The notes beneath the pieces were generated by a model that had not been told where the DNA came from, searched no databases, and worked only from the letters and a program-made list of their open reading frames with translations. Position numbers and translations under genes: made by a program. A stretch of 64,000 nucleotides of DNA from positions 1,935,925-1,999,924 of the forward strand of contig NC_090620.1 of the NCBI RefSeq assembly GCF_004359215.1, given 5' to 3'. This DNA comes from Bremia lactucae (Eukaryota > Oomycota > Peronosporomycetes > Peronosporales > Peronosporaceae). Below, in pieces: positions 1 through 10,801 of the stretch. The stretch's first letter is position 1. Each line of letters starts with the position of its first letter.

Positions 1-136
1 CTATACCTATTTATGGATAAGAATTCAGGATATTACTATATAAAGTAATATCCTCCAAATATTATCTACCTTTTAGATAATATATTAATTAACAACCTTC
101 AAGTGTTAATTTCATGTAACGATACACCCCGTTACA
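1..136 (-). repeat. LTR-E fragment, 5' part
   Basis: Reverse complement of the first ~136 bases of the LTR at 1683-2133, beginning with the terminal motif TGTAACGGGG (here read leftward from 136). The rest lies outside the window. It abuts a Gypsy-2 pol fragment with no visible primer-binding site, so it is a truncated or rearranged copy. Confidence 0.75.
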
Positions 137-876
137 ATCAAGCTACCTCGTAGGATGCCTACGCATCCATCCTTTTATTTCGGACGTCTCAGAACGCAAC
201 TGTTTCGCTTTCATCAAGGTTATGCTCAATCTTATTTTAATGACATTTTTTTCCATAGTTGTGCGGAGCAGGTTGTGGTGAACCACATAGACCATTTGCG
301 AGCAGTGCTCGAGTGCATGCGTACATAAAAATTGTATGCCAATGCATCTAAATGCATTTTTGGCGCAGGAGAAATTCCTTTATTGGGTGTTTCATTGGGA
401 AGCGGGGCCTTAGAGCGGATCCACTAAGTTGAAAGCCATAGTTGATTGGCCGGCTCCTAAGAACCAAAAGGATTTACGTAAGTGGTTGGGCCTCGCCAAC
501 TACTTGCATTAATATAGCGAGAATTACGCTGATCCGGCTAGGCCATTATCCAATCTCCGTGCTGGACTAGCACCGAAAATGGTGCTCTTGAAAGCAGTTA
601 AGGATAGTCTTATCCATGCCCCGATTTTGGCTCTGCCAAATTCAAATTGGCCTTTCGAATCGTCTGTGACGCATCAAAGTTTGCTATAGACAATGCTCTG
701 TTACAACATATCCTGACGGGCGAGAACGTGTAATTACGTTCGAGTCTAGACAGCTTAAAGCTGTGGTAAATAACTTCTCACTTCATGACAAAGAGTTACT
801 TGCAATGAAGTATGCTCTTGTCAAATTCAGACTGCAACTGCTTGGCTCTTAGCCGTTTGTGATATATACAGATCAC
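137..876 (+). pseudogene. Gypsy-2 pol fragment: end of reverse transcriptase and start of RNase H
   Basis: Conceptual translation with several frame changes gives the end of a Ty3/Gypsy reverse transcriptase (motif KWLGLANYLH near 480-510) and the beginning of RNase H (IVCDASKFAI near 655-690; HDKELLAMKYALVKF near 785-830; FVIYTDHA at about 855-878). It matches the minus-strand element at the right end of the window almost segment for segment, for example around the ATGCATCTAAATGCATTTTT stretch at 340 and again near 63980-64000. In-frame stops show it is dead. It breaks off abruptly into LTR sequence at about 878. Confidence 0.8.
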
Positions 877-879
877 GCG

Positions 880-1165
880 CTTTTAGTTTAGTTAGAATAA
901 AGTTTTAGGTTAAATAATCAAATAAGGTACAGTCCCCCTTTTGATCCTAGGGCTTGTGCACTGATTTGTTAGAGAAAGAAGCCTTTCTAAAAAATATACT
1001 CTCGGACACTAGTTGCCACTTGGTTGAATGAGCCCCCGAATCTCTTGAACTAGGATTCATTAAACTCTACGAGCTTTTACAACTCCCCAAGTTGGTTGAA
1101 CCTATTAGTTCTATAAAACTAAGTGACTCTCTCAGCTAAAAGTCTTGCTCTGACATAAGGAGCGA
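880..1165 (+). repeat. Gypsy-2 LTR fragment (canonical orientation)
   Basis: Diverged copy of the LTR seen at 60053-60533, read here in the same sense as the pol fragment to its left. Shared landmarks are CTAGTTGCCACTTGGTT and a block around GAACTAGGATTCATTAA. It ends near 1165 and is directly followed by the same LTR in opposite orientation. Confidence 0.7.
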
Positions 1166-1391
1166 AGCAGCTCTGAACAACTTCTTTCTTTCATAGATCA
1201 AAGCGCAAGCCTAAGGAAGACACTAGACGCTTCAATATCAGAAAAAAACTGAATGTTATGTAATTATTTAAATCTAAAACTTTACCCTGACTAAATACAT
1301 TTCGGCCACCAGGCTGCCACAAATGCTACCATACAAAACATAATAATTAACTATTTTAAATAGAACAAAAGGGTATCTTACCCAAATAATA
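1166..1391 (-). repeat. Gypsy-2 LTR fragment, inverted
   Basis: Matches 60243-60480 in the opposite sense to the neighbouring fragment at 880-1165. Landmarks are TAATTATTTAAATCTAAAA and AACAAAAGGGTAT. The right end is lost in the N gap. Confidence 0.7.
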
Positions 1392-1491
1392 NNNNNNNNN
1401 NNNNNNNNNNNNNNNNNNNNNNNNNNNNNNNNNNNNNNNNNNNNNNNNNNNNNNNNNNNNNNNNNNNNNNNNNNNNNNNNNNNNNNNNNNN
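1392..1491. other. Assembly gap (100 N)
   Basis: Exactly 100 unspecified bases, a conventional placeholder, so the true distance is unknown. It falls inside an inverted LTR pair, the kind of structure that breaks assemblies. Confidence 0.98.
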
Positions 1492-1682
1492 GTCACCCGC
1501 GGCTGCACGAACCGCAGCCAAAGGTTCAACACTATTATCACCCCGCATGAATTGTTCCTTCATGCGATGGAATTTAAAATGATGGATCTGACCAATCAAA
1601 AACATTTTAAAAATTAAGTGGTCATTTAGCGACCATTCCATCTAATGACATTCAGAGTGATTGTCGTTTAAGGGAGGGGTGA
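1492..1682 (-). pseudogene. Antisense ORF remnant upstream of LTR-E, with polypurine tract
   Basis: A minus-strand frame starts with ATG at 1641 and stays open into the gap (50 readable codons). The plus strand just before the LTR carries a polypurine tract (AAGGGAGGGG, about 1670-1680), the usual plus-strand primer next to a 3' LTR. So an open frame antisense to the element lies directly upstream of the polypurine tract, as in the Gypsy-2 and Gypsy-3 copies. No similarity is recognised for the peptide. Confidence 0.45.
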
Positions 1683-2133
1683 TGTAACGGGGTGTATCGT
1701 TACATGAAATTAACACTTAAAGGTTGTTAATTAATATATTATCTAAAAGGTAGACAATATTTGGAGGATATTACTTTATATAGTAATGTCCTGAATTCTT
1801 ATCCATAAATAGGTATAGACCATTATGTCTATTTATTCCGCAGACTAATCAGCTGTAGAAGTAATCAAAGAGAGTTACAAGATAAGATAGATAAGAATTC
1901 ATTTACATGTTTAGTATTAGTTTATAGTTAAGTCAGCATTTACAAAGATAGATTAAGAGACACTTAACTATATTAATACAGTTTTCATTTTACACTCTTT
2001 AGCTAACTTGCCTTAAGAGAAGCCTTCCTCTATACGTACAGTGTACGTCACCTAACGAAAGGCACCACTCACAACTGAAGCAGTGTGAAGTGGACTTGTA
2101 CTGAAACAGTACAAGTCGCAGTGCCCCGTTACA
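1683..2133 (+). repeat. LTR-E, complete (451 bp)
   Basis: Runs from TGTAACGGGG to CCCCGTTACA, a 10-base terminal inverted repeat with TG/CA ends. A shortened copy (251 bp) is at 31903-32153, and fragments are at 1-136 and 20163-20226. A polypurine tract precedes it, so it is a 3' LTR of a plus-strand element. The last ~70 bases hold a perfect stem-loop (arms 2093-2103 and 2107-2117, loop AAA). No 5-bp target duplication is visible. Confidence 0.85.
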
Positions 2134-2139
2134 GTTTAG

Positions 2140-3241
2140 GTGCGCGCGCGTGGCGAGAGCAAAATCAAGCGAATTACCAGCAGCAGCTCGCGTATGAACG
2201 CCAGCAAATGCAGCACCAGTTCCAGCATGAGTTGCACCAAGTGCTTGCTGAGTTGCATCAAGTGCTTGCTGAGTTGCATTAGGGGCAGAAAAGGTTTAAG
2301 AGGAGTAACAATTTCAAGAAGAAATAAAGTTGCTCCTACAAGAACAGCTGAATTTACGTTCTGTTGAAAGACCTATGAGAAACAAGAGGTGGGTGATTTG
2401 GATCCAAATTTTGTCAAGGTCCCCAATTCAAGTGAAGGCAAGATACGTATTGGGACTTTTGATCGATCCGATGTCTACAATAGTCTCGGAGCTGAAATTT
2501 GATGTCTACAATGGTCTCCGAGCTGAAATTGTGCAATGGGTCCAGCTGTTGCTAGTCAAGATTGACTTGGCTGACCGAACATGTGGTTTTCGCTGGCCGA
2601 AGGAATACAAGGTGTCTTGATTTGGAAATTTCTTCGCGGGAAAGTGGCGAGATATTTTAACCAGCGTGTGCACAGTTTGAGGAAAATGTCACCGACTTTT
2701 GGATTTGTTATGGACAAGATGGTGGATGCCTATTGCATCGTTTTTTTTCAAAGAAACAGACTATCAAGCTGTTCGCCGAAAGAAAAGATAATGACCGGAC
2801 GTGAAATGGCCACTTACTTTATCTGGTGGCTCTGCAAAAGGCAACGAACTCGGGCGAAGAATTTTATTTTGGAAAACATCGTGAAGTACACACAGCCCGA
2901 GTCTCAAGCGTCGATTATTGGACAGTATAATCGGTATCGCCATCTTGGCCCACGCTGAAGAAATTGTTACTTTTATCCAAGGAATGGAGGATGAGACAAT
3001 GCATGATAGTCACATCGGTCGTGAGCTGGTAAACGCAACGGTCGAGACGAGACGATGTCGGAAATGCAAACAAACTGGTCACATCGCGCGGTATTGCAAA
3101 GCGAAAGGAAGGGAAAATATGACTGAATTCAAGAAGAATGTTGCATCTAGTGAAAATAACAAGTGGGCATTTTCTGCTAACGATGGTGATGATTTGAATG
3201 ATGATGATTGTATTTTGACACTGGATCGATTTGTCTATTAG
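2140..3241 (+). pseudogene. Copia-1 gag, broken
   Basis: Gag polyprotein of a Ty1/Copia element, split over at least four frames. A Gln-rich segment (about 2160-2290) is followed by the gag body (2460-2960) and a CCHC zinc knuckle (CRKCKQTGHIARYC, near 3056-3097). An acidic stretch rich in Asp follows (about 3185-3220). Gag packages the element RNA in virus-like particles in the cytoplasm. The 5' LTR is missing: LTR-E, of another family, abuts directly. Confidence 0.75.
2238..2279 (+). repeat. 21-bp tandem duplication inside gag
   Basis: Two perfect copies of a 21-base unit (2238-2258 and 2259-2279), each adding seven in-frame residues (unit HQVLAEL). This is typical replication slippage. 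Confidence 0.85.
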
Positions 3242-4560
3242 TCCGTGATGTGTCTATGTTGACGAAGGCTGAACGCTGTGCATACGGTGAAGTGGTTCGA
3301 CAGCCGGATGGGATACCATTACAAGTTACCAAAAGCGAGTGCGCTTGCACACATCTGTTGATCGTGTAGACACTGAGATTGACTTGTCGTGTGCCTATTT
3401 TTTGGCCACAACTGACAAGAAATTTGGTGTCATATGGCCGTTTGACAGACCACGGGTGTTTGCTAGGACAGTCAAATGGAAGACACGCTGTCTTAAAGAA
3501 TGGATCTAGGGTATTTTACGTTACAATGAAGAATCACGTAATGATTGTGGATCGCGGTAACAAATGAGGACCAACAAGGTATCGGTGATATTGTAATGAG
3601 CGCGATGGCTACTATTGAGTCTGGACACCGGTGCAGAACGGTACTCTAATGTACTTTCACCTGCGTTTTGGTCATCTGAATTCTGCCACAACTGAACGTC
3701 TGGCGCGTAAGCTACGTTCTGGAATTGAGCTGACGGATAATATAAAAGGAATTGTTTTACCTGTGGACGAGTAAAGCAAACACGGGCCGCTCAGCCAAAA
3801 ATACAACACTTATGAGAGTGCACGACGGATCCCGTTGGATCTACGACCTCAAGGGTCTTATTACACCGCTCGATCGCAGTGGCAACATCTCTGTGGTCAA
3901 CTTTGTGGACCCATGACCGATTATTATCGTGTCTTTATGTCCAAAACGATGGACCAAGCCACAAATTGTTTTGTAATATTTTTTGTCAATGTTGAAGAAC
4001 GTTGCAGTTGTAGCGCGCATGTGCTCCGTACAGAGGTGGCGGAGGATACAAGAATGATGACTTATTTTGTTGTGAGATTGGAATTGCATGGCAAAATGCG
4101 ATTGCTAGAAATTAGGCTGGAGATGGAAAGGCGGTAATGAATTTGGTTCGCTGAATGATTTCTCGTGTGATCGACTACTTTTCTTTTGTGGTGAAGCAGC
4201 TAAATATGCGGCTTACGTTTTAAACAGAATGCCGACTTGCTCCAACCCTGAGCGAGCGACTCAAATTGAGATGTTGACTGGGAAATCGCCAAGTCTGGTG
4301 GATATTATCGCTTATGAGTCGCAGTGTGAGGTGTACCGTGATCCCCCAAAAAGAATTATCTGAAGCAGCGCTCCGAGGTTGGAATTGACGTTGGAAAGAG
4401 CAATGAAACGAAAGGTTTTCGCGTTTGGCTCCGCATGATCGTACTGTCATCACTACACGCCACGTCCGATAAGTCAAGACGCTGACAGACGAGGACAATA
4501 AACAATTCGAGGAGGTCTTAAGTAACGAGGCCAATAATGAATTTCAAGAGCTAGCGCGCA
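3242..4560 (+). pseudogene. Copia-1 protease end and integrase, broken
   Basis: Copia-type order follows gag. Around 3640-3790 is the GAG-pre-integrase zinc motif (HLRFGHL, then a CxxC pair after a frameshift). It continues into the integrase core near 3840-4060 and the integrase C-terminal part at 4200-4540 (motif GKSNETKGFRVWL). Multiple stops and frameshifts leave it non-functional. The same family occurs inverted at 9950-13470. Confidence 0.75.
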
Positions 4561-6480
4561 CGTGCCAATATCAGTACGCTCGTGCCATCGTCAAATGGCT
4601 GTGGTGAATCAAACTGGACAAATGAAAGGTCCCGCTGAGGCGCGTCAGGATAAGCGTGCTAAACCCATTGGGAATGAGTTACAACGATCTAAGCGTACTA
4701 GAAAAAGTCGTTGCGGCAAATGGAGGCGGAAATGGATAATATAATTGTTTTGAAGCCACCGCGTGAACATGTAAACGTAGTCACAGTTGCTTTTCAGATG
4801 GACTACTCACCAGAATCTGGTATTGTGGTGAACGCAGTCGCTGCTGCCGTCTCACCATTTTTTAAAGCTGAATCTGCACATCTGCCCGATCTGAAGAATT
4901 TTCGCGAGGCGTTGCGACGTCCTGATAAAAGTTTATTGGAGCGTGCTAATTATGAAGAGCCTACATCCTTACGTGCAAAAATACGAATAGTGGTCAAAAC
5001 TGAACCTGGTGTACCGCGCTTGCACACAAAGTGGGTATACAAGAAAAAATGTACTAGTGACGGAGGAATTGAACGTTACAAGGCACGACTGGTTCCGTAA
5101 GGAAATGAACAGGTACTCGGTGTGAATTTTTTGCTGACTTTTGCCGCGGTGTTGAACTTGACAAGTGCGAAAGCTATTTTGGCTATTGCGTGAATTTGGT
5201 GCACCCGGCTCGGCAATTCAACGTGCGAAGCGCTTACATGGTTGTTGCTAAAGAAGATATAGATGATAAACATTTTCATATTTCTTGAAGAAATGACTTT
5301 TACGTCGAAGCCGCTGTCCGAGTATGGTGTAAATACTGCCAAGGGTCTTTCTCTTCGTTTGGAATGAAGCTTATATGGCTTAAAGCAGGCTGGCAGGCTG
5401 TGGCACCAGCTCCTCCATGCAACGCGGATAACTATTGGATTTGTGCAATACAATACGGACACATGTTTGTATTTTAAGTCTGACCTACAAGGAGCTGCCC
5501 TTGTCGGCACCTATGTCGATGATCTGTTTGTGACAGGGATCAGTAACCAGCGTGTTAATGTTTTCTTCTCGCAGATGGCATGCAATGAGTTGAAGGACCG
5601 TGAAATGGCTGAGAAATTTCTTGGAATGCGAGTCCATTACGATTCCGAGTCAGGTTACAAGATTTATCAAGCACCAACTATACTTATTACTATCCAAGTA
5701 TGGGCTCGAAAAAGCAAAGTCAGTGCGAGCTTCAATCCAGTGGGAGAAGACCTTTTGGATGACGATCAAACAGGAGGAGAGTCGCTTATGGCGGCAAATG
5801 GGTCGTACACCAGAGCGCCCGACCATCAAAACATTTCAGTCGCTGCTTGGAAGTTTGCTTTGGGTTGCCCGGTCCACGAGACCGGACATTTCCTTTGCCG
5901 TTCACCATGCTTCCCTGCGTGCGCACACACCAACGATTGGAAATTACAAGTTGGCGAAACGTATTGCGTGCTACTTGGCTGGAAGTGCTGATCTCAACTA
6001 ATTCATGAATTGCGACGGTGGTCCAAATTTACCGCTACGTATCGAGTGTTTTACTGATGCTGATTTTGCTGGAGATATGGGAGACAGAACGTCCGTTATT
6101 GGTGAAATTGGTCGGATAAATGGAATGATCGTGGGATGGCACTGCAAGAAGCAAACGGCAGTGTCATTGTCGACTGCTCAGCCGGAATATGTGGCTGCGT
6201 CATAAGAAGCCAAATAGCTTTTCGGTATGAAGGATTTGGCGAAAGAAATTGGATTTCAGGTTGCGCTTCTCATGATCATGAAAATGTACTACCAATCTGC
6301 AATTATTGAGTGGAAAATGAAGCAAGCTGAAGCCAAGCAAAACATTTGGACGTTCGTCTTAAGTTTACTGGTGATTACTACAAGAAAGGCACTCTCAAAC
6401 CGACCTACGTGACTACGAACGACGTGCTGGCAGATATACTGACCAAGCCACTCTTAGCGCCTCGACTACAAGCAACACGT
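4561..6480 (+). pseudogene. Copia-1 reverse transcriptase and RNase H, broken
   Basis: Reverse transcriptase motifs in order: WVYKKKCTSDGGIERYKARL (about 5030-5090), YGLKQAGRLW (about 5372-5402), and the catalytic box YVDDLFVTG (about 5512-5540). RNase H follows with FTDADFAGD (about 6049-6075), a WHCKKQTAVSLSTAQPEYVA segment (about 6136-6195) and a terminal LADILTKP (about 6428-6455). Frames change at about 5100, 5600 and 6000. It lies head to tail after gag and integrase in the normal Copia order (gag-PR-IN-RT-RH). Confidence 0.85.
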
Positions 6481-6521
6481 TCTCTTGTTGGGCTTTAAAA
6501 GGCGTGATTCCTGGGGAGTAG

Positions 6522-6790
6522 TGTTGGAAAATGGTGTTTATCAGGCTAAAATACCGCCAGATCCCAAGCTATCAAGAAAGTGCCGTTCTCCAGTATTGTC
6601 TTTTATTTGCATATTTTGGTGTGTTGCAGGTGACAGAAAGTCGGATGGTGAGCATACCATCTCGGAGGAGCAAAAGGGGCAGCTGCAAATCGGAATGGTA
6701 GCAGGTATGACACAGATAATGTAGGTAATAAACTTACTCTTTATAACACTTCTTTGGAGACCTTCCTAGCTTTATATTAAAATCATACCC
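6522..6790 (+). repeat. Probable 3' LTR of Copia-1 (right end not fixed)
   Basis: Right after the end of RNase H comes a purine-rich tract (CTGGGGAGTAG, about 6511-6521) and then TGTTGGAAAATGG, the usual start of a Copia LTR. There is no second copy in the window, so the right boundary is uncertain. Confidence 0.5.
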
Positions 6791-7587
6791 AAGAAAAGGC
6801 GAAGGTAGGCGTTTATGCATTCGTCTGCAAAAAGCGTTGTGTAGTACGGCATTCGTGGGCGTTAGCAGACTCGTGCCTATCGTCAATGTATGCCAAAATT
6901 ATTTTTAAGCACAATAATTGTTCGTTGAAGCCAACGTAAGAAAATTAACGAAATTAAAACGATATTTTTTCACTTAATCACTACAACATGGCGAGTTTTG
7001 TATTGATACTAATGATTGTCGCGTTCTTTCAATGAAATTGTACTTTGACAGCTTTGGCTTTAGCCCTAATAAAAAGGCAGATATGTTGGACAATGCACTC
7101 TTGCAAGTCATCGGATTTGGATAATTCTAAAAATTATTAAGCTGGATATTTTCTTTTCAAGACAATTGATAAAGAAAACTCAATGTGATTTTTTAGCAGG
7201 CTTCGAGCGCCCGCTTTAAAGTAAGCAGAGTGTTTGGCAAACAAAACCATACTTATCAAAACGATCTCATTAATTTTAACTGTACGGTATTGATATCTCT
7301 TTCGACAAAATTAAGAAGCTTTTTTATTACTGGATCAATAAAAGGCATTCCGACAGCTATTTGATTCCAGTCTATAGCTTAGACTTAAGACGACTATCCC
7401 GGATGGGTGTATGGTAAGCTATTGTGCACGTTGCTCCAAAAAGACGCAGACGCTGGAAATTCTTTAAAGAGAAGGTTTGCATCACAACGGAATAAGGCTT
7501 GCCGAGATTGAAGGAGTGCTGGCTGACAAAGCGTCTTCACACTTAGCCCATGAAAGGAAGTTACCTAGCTCCTTGAGTCATAAAAGA
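6791..7587. other. No recognisable gene
   Basis: Mostly AT-rich sequence. A short open plus frame at 7477-7683 runs into the LTR and is not recognised. Nothing else can be supported. Confidence 0.5.
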
Positions 7588-7921
7588 TGTAGCGGAGCTA
7601 CCTTGCTCCTTAAAATCATTGAAATACATAGACTCAGAGAGTCACTTAGTTCTATAGAACTAATAGGTTCAACAACTCAGTGAGTTGTACATTCGTAGAG
7701 CTGATCGAATTCTAGTTCAAGGGATTCAAAGGTGCGTAGAACCAAGTGGCCCTAGCTGAACTTAATTCTATTTCGGCCGCCAGATTTATATCTGGCGGCT
7801 ATTACCCATAACAATTGGGATTTTTATTGATTAATTATTTTAAATTGAACAAAAGGGTATTTTACCCATAAAGTAAAGGGACCACAACAACGGTTAACTA
7901 ACCAAAGTGTGCCCCATAATA
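7588..7921 (-). repeat. Gypsy-2 LTR (3' LTR of a minus-strand element)
   Basis: On the plus strand it runs from TGTAGCGGAG to GCCCCATAATA. It is homologous to the 481-bp copy at 60053-60533 but lacks about 150 bp. It contains a perfect hairpin (arms 7776-7785 and 7790-7799, loop TTAT) and an 18-base palindrome, TTAGTTCTATAGAACTAA. The bases just right of it (7922-7938) read on the minus strand as a purine-rich tract (GATGGGAAGGG), which places this as the 3' LTR. Confidence 0.8.
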
Positions 7922-7989
7922 CCCTTCCCATCAAACTGTTGACACCGTTCGCTTCATTTCCTCTTTTTGATGTTGGAATAAAAACAGCT

Positions 7990-9050
7990 ACCCGTTCGAT
8001 TGTAATCTGCATTCCTCTGTCTGATGACAACTTAGCGTGAGTTCCAAACTCTTAGCTCCTCTTTAACGATGAGATAATGGTCGACACATTATCGGAGGAT
8101 GAAGAAAAGGAGCACGGCTCCTACAAGTCTCGTCGTGGCGACGAATCTCGTCGGGCCCCAAATCCGTTCCTAGAACGTGGTGTCGCGGATTTTTAGCTGC
8201 ATTGCGCTGAACACCGGACCGTGAGTCCAACATATTTACGATTTCGCTCAATAAAGAGCAAGAACAATCCATCCTCAGAGAGGAACAAACTCGTCGCTAA
8301 GCTACAGACCTTGCAAAAGCAAAAGCTCACAGTGAATATCAAATCTCTGCACTTAGTGTGGAAGAGCGCCTACAAGAGAGGGCTCGCAGCTGGACCATCT
8401 GGACCTCCGTTACCTAAGCGAGGACGCCGAGGTGCTCACTGCTCACAACGCTTTTCATGAGCGATGCCTTACGCCCAAGGTATCAATGCAACGTCAGCTA
8501 TTTGACGCGTTTGCGTGATCAGGCCCGTGGGGCTTCGGTGGCGTCAATGAGGGAAATTCCGATCGTTTTGTTTCCTAACGAATTAAAAAGCGAAAACGAT
8601 GCTTCGTTTGAGAATTGGACCCATCGGGCCTGTCGTCTTCGCAACATCTGGTATAAGAGAGTCTGCGGATGAGGCTGATGTTGGGTTAGAACGGAAGCTT
8701 CGCTTTGATTTTACCAAGCTTAAAGCCAAATGCCAGTTACGTTCGGCGTTCATGCCATAAAACGAGGATAGGCCTAGCCAATATTTCAGTGCTTCGGTTG
8801 CCCGTGCAACCATGGATCGAAGCCGCACTGACGCTATAGATCCACCTATTCCCACTTCTAGTGGTGGTAAGCGTCGTTTGACGCAAGCTTACCTTGAGCG
8901 CGGTGCTCAAAAACGTCATCGACGTACGGGCAATCTTACCGAAGAGGTACCTCAAAATCATAACAGTTTTCAGAAGAGGGGACGCAGCCATTTCACAAGA
9001 TACTGGTATTGGCCCTTACGACAACGTCGCTTTAAAAAAAATTCCACGTA
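7990..9050 (+). pseudogene. Antisense ORF of Gypsy-2 (copy 1), broken
   Basis: Plus-strand coding-like sequence between the 3' LTR and the end of the minus-strand pol. It aligns with the better preserved copy at 60645-61700: RRAPNPF.ERG (about 8150-8185), TRLRDQAR.ASV.SMREI (about 8505-8560), and ERKLRFDLNKLKAK-like sequence near 8690-8730. Charged and alpha-helical in character; no domain recognised. It could be a gag-like or accessory protein. The 3' third overlaps the pol chromodomain on the other strand. Confidence 0.5.
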
Positions 9051-9947
9051 AAATTGAAGGTTTTCTCGCGCATCAAGAAGCGCAGGAGGGGGCGGAAATC
9101 TCGACGGAAGCATTTGATGCTCTAAAGCACGAGGTGCAACTTTTTCGCGAGGCCTTGCTCGGGTTGAGGGCTCTTTCAAGGCGTTCCAAAACTGTCTTTA
9201 AATGCTGAAATGGCAGCAACCTTGTTTAGAGGGTCAGCTGGACACCCTGGCGATGATACAGCAATTTGCGGCAAGCCCGTCTTTTTCGGAGCAAGCGCCT
9301 CCAAGTTCACGTGGGAAGGGTTCCGATATGGCTTAAGCAAGCCGACGTAAAACACTGGGTGTGTACGCAGCTTGCTAGAAAGGTTTAGCGTGTAAGCTAT
9401 GCTCTTCTTGGCCACGATCGTAAATGGCTTGATAAAAAACGGGCGCAATTCGGTCTTGAAGACCGCCGAAAACAAGTTTGTAAGTAGGTTATTCGCGTTT
9501 AGCAAAGCTCGGTCTCCGATCGCATAAGAATCAATACAACTTCTGCCTTTGACATCCCCTTGTTCTTTCTGTCTGTTTTGGCTATCAGCCATTGTGTTAC
9601 GCGTATGGCTAAAGACACTAAATGGCGTTGCGAGAAATCCGCTTACTTTTTCCAATAGTAACAAGGCTGATATCAGCAAGCCTGTCGGCTAATTCCCCCC
9701 AATCAAGCCCTTAATCACGTAGTGGTATCGTTAACGGAACGCGTGGGTGTGTGAGACCATTTGCGTAGAACGGAGTATAGCCGGTAGAGATATGTATAGC
9801 GTCATTTAACACTCGGGAGTAGTGTGCTCCAGCGCTATGGTGTCTCAGCACACACTGCGCAGAACATCTTCAATGACGCGACTGACACGGTCAGTTTGAC
9901 AAACGGCTGCGGATGGTCCGCTGTGGACATGTCCAATCTGGTGCCAG
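8930..9947 (-). pseudogene. Gypsy-2 pol C-terminus: integrase end plus chromodomain
   Basis: On the minus strand from about 9940 downward: a segment matching the end of the integrase core, the GPF/Y-type C-terminal module (about 9430-9330; LKPYRNPSHV near 9320), then a chromodomain with QYQYLVKWL (about 9008-8982). Chromodomains on integrase define chromoviruses and are thought to guide insertion to chromatin. The fragment is cut at about 9947, where Copia-1 sequence begins. Confidence 0.75.
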
Positions 9948-9949
9948 AT

Positions 9950-10513
9950 GACCTTTACCGTCATCCATGACGGTGGCAAACATGAGCGCATAGTCGTGCC
10001 GAACACTTGCTCGTTGCCGCGAGCAACAAGACGAGCTTTGTGGAATGCGAAATCGCCGTTTGCGGTCGTCTTTGTCTCGGAGACCCATTTACTGTGCAGT
10101 ATATTGCTGTAATCCCAGCGTCGCACCAGGGTCCAAACGTCGATTGCTACGAGAGCGCGAATTTCCTCGTTCATCGCTGTTTACCAGTCCTTTCTCTTCT
10201 GGCTCTTCATGGCTTCGCTATAGTAACTTGGATCACGCTGAAACACGTGACTGACTTCGTCGCTGGTACTTGGCGCTTCAGCTTGATTTGACGCCGCCTT
10301 CCTCGTGTCGCGTGCGGCTGTCTCGTCCACGGCTGATCTTCTTCGTCTTCCCGGCCTGCCACTGCTGCGGCTGCGCCGGCGCGTCTTCTTCAGTGTAAGC
10401 TCGATCTTCGCCGCCGAGCTCAAGTTGGAGTCGCCGGTTTCTAATACGACAATGTTTCGCAAGACCGGTGATTTGCCAGTCAGGACTTCTCACTTCGGAT
10501 TCGAGTTGGTAGG
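9950..10513 (-). pseudogene. Copia-1 (copy 2) integrase end and start of reverse transcriptase
   Basis: Minus-strand frames give the linker after integrase and the first reverse transcriptase motifs (WVSETKTTANGDF.FHKARL, about 10090-10030). This is the same family as the plus-strand element at 2.1-6.8 kb. The remainder of RT is missing: the fragment stops at about 9950 against Gypsy-2. Arg/Ser-rich linker at 10300-10400. Confidence 0.75.
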
Positions 10514-10801
10514 TGTAACGGGGTCACATGTGACTGGTGTACTGACGCACGAAGGATATTTTGACTATGTCATATAGTCGAGATGTGTATTAGTACATCA
10601 GGGAATATAGCTGGGTTATCGTTATGACTCAGATAGGTACGGATGAACGTGTCGGCACCTCACGTACGGAGTTTGATATTTAGTAGTACTAGATAAGTAG
10701 CATTCAGTAGCCTGATTTATTATTGTAGTCAGACTGCTTAACGATCTCAATGTATATTAGTTTGGAACTTCCTCTGTGAGTTGATGTGTGACCCTGTCAC
10801 A
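10514..10801. repeat. Solo LTR (288 bp) inside Copia-1 integrase
   Basis: Begins TGTAACGGGGTCAC and ends GTGACCCTGTCACA, with long terminal inverted repeats. Flanks are GTAGG (10509-10513) and GTATG (10802-10806), a 5-bp target duplication with one mismatch. Removing the LTR and one flank restores a continuous Copia integrase frame on the minus strand, so the ends are well fixed. It is a different LTR from the others in the window. Confidence 0.8.
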
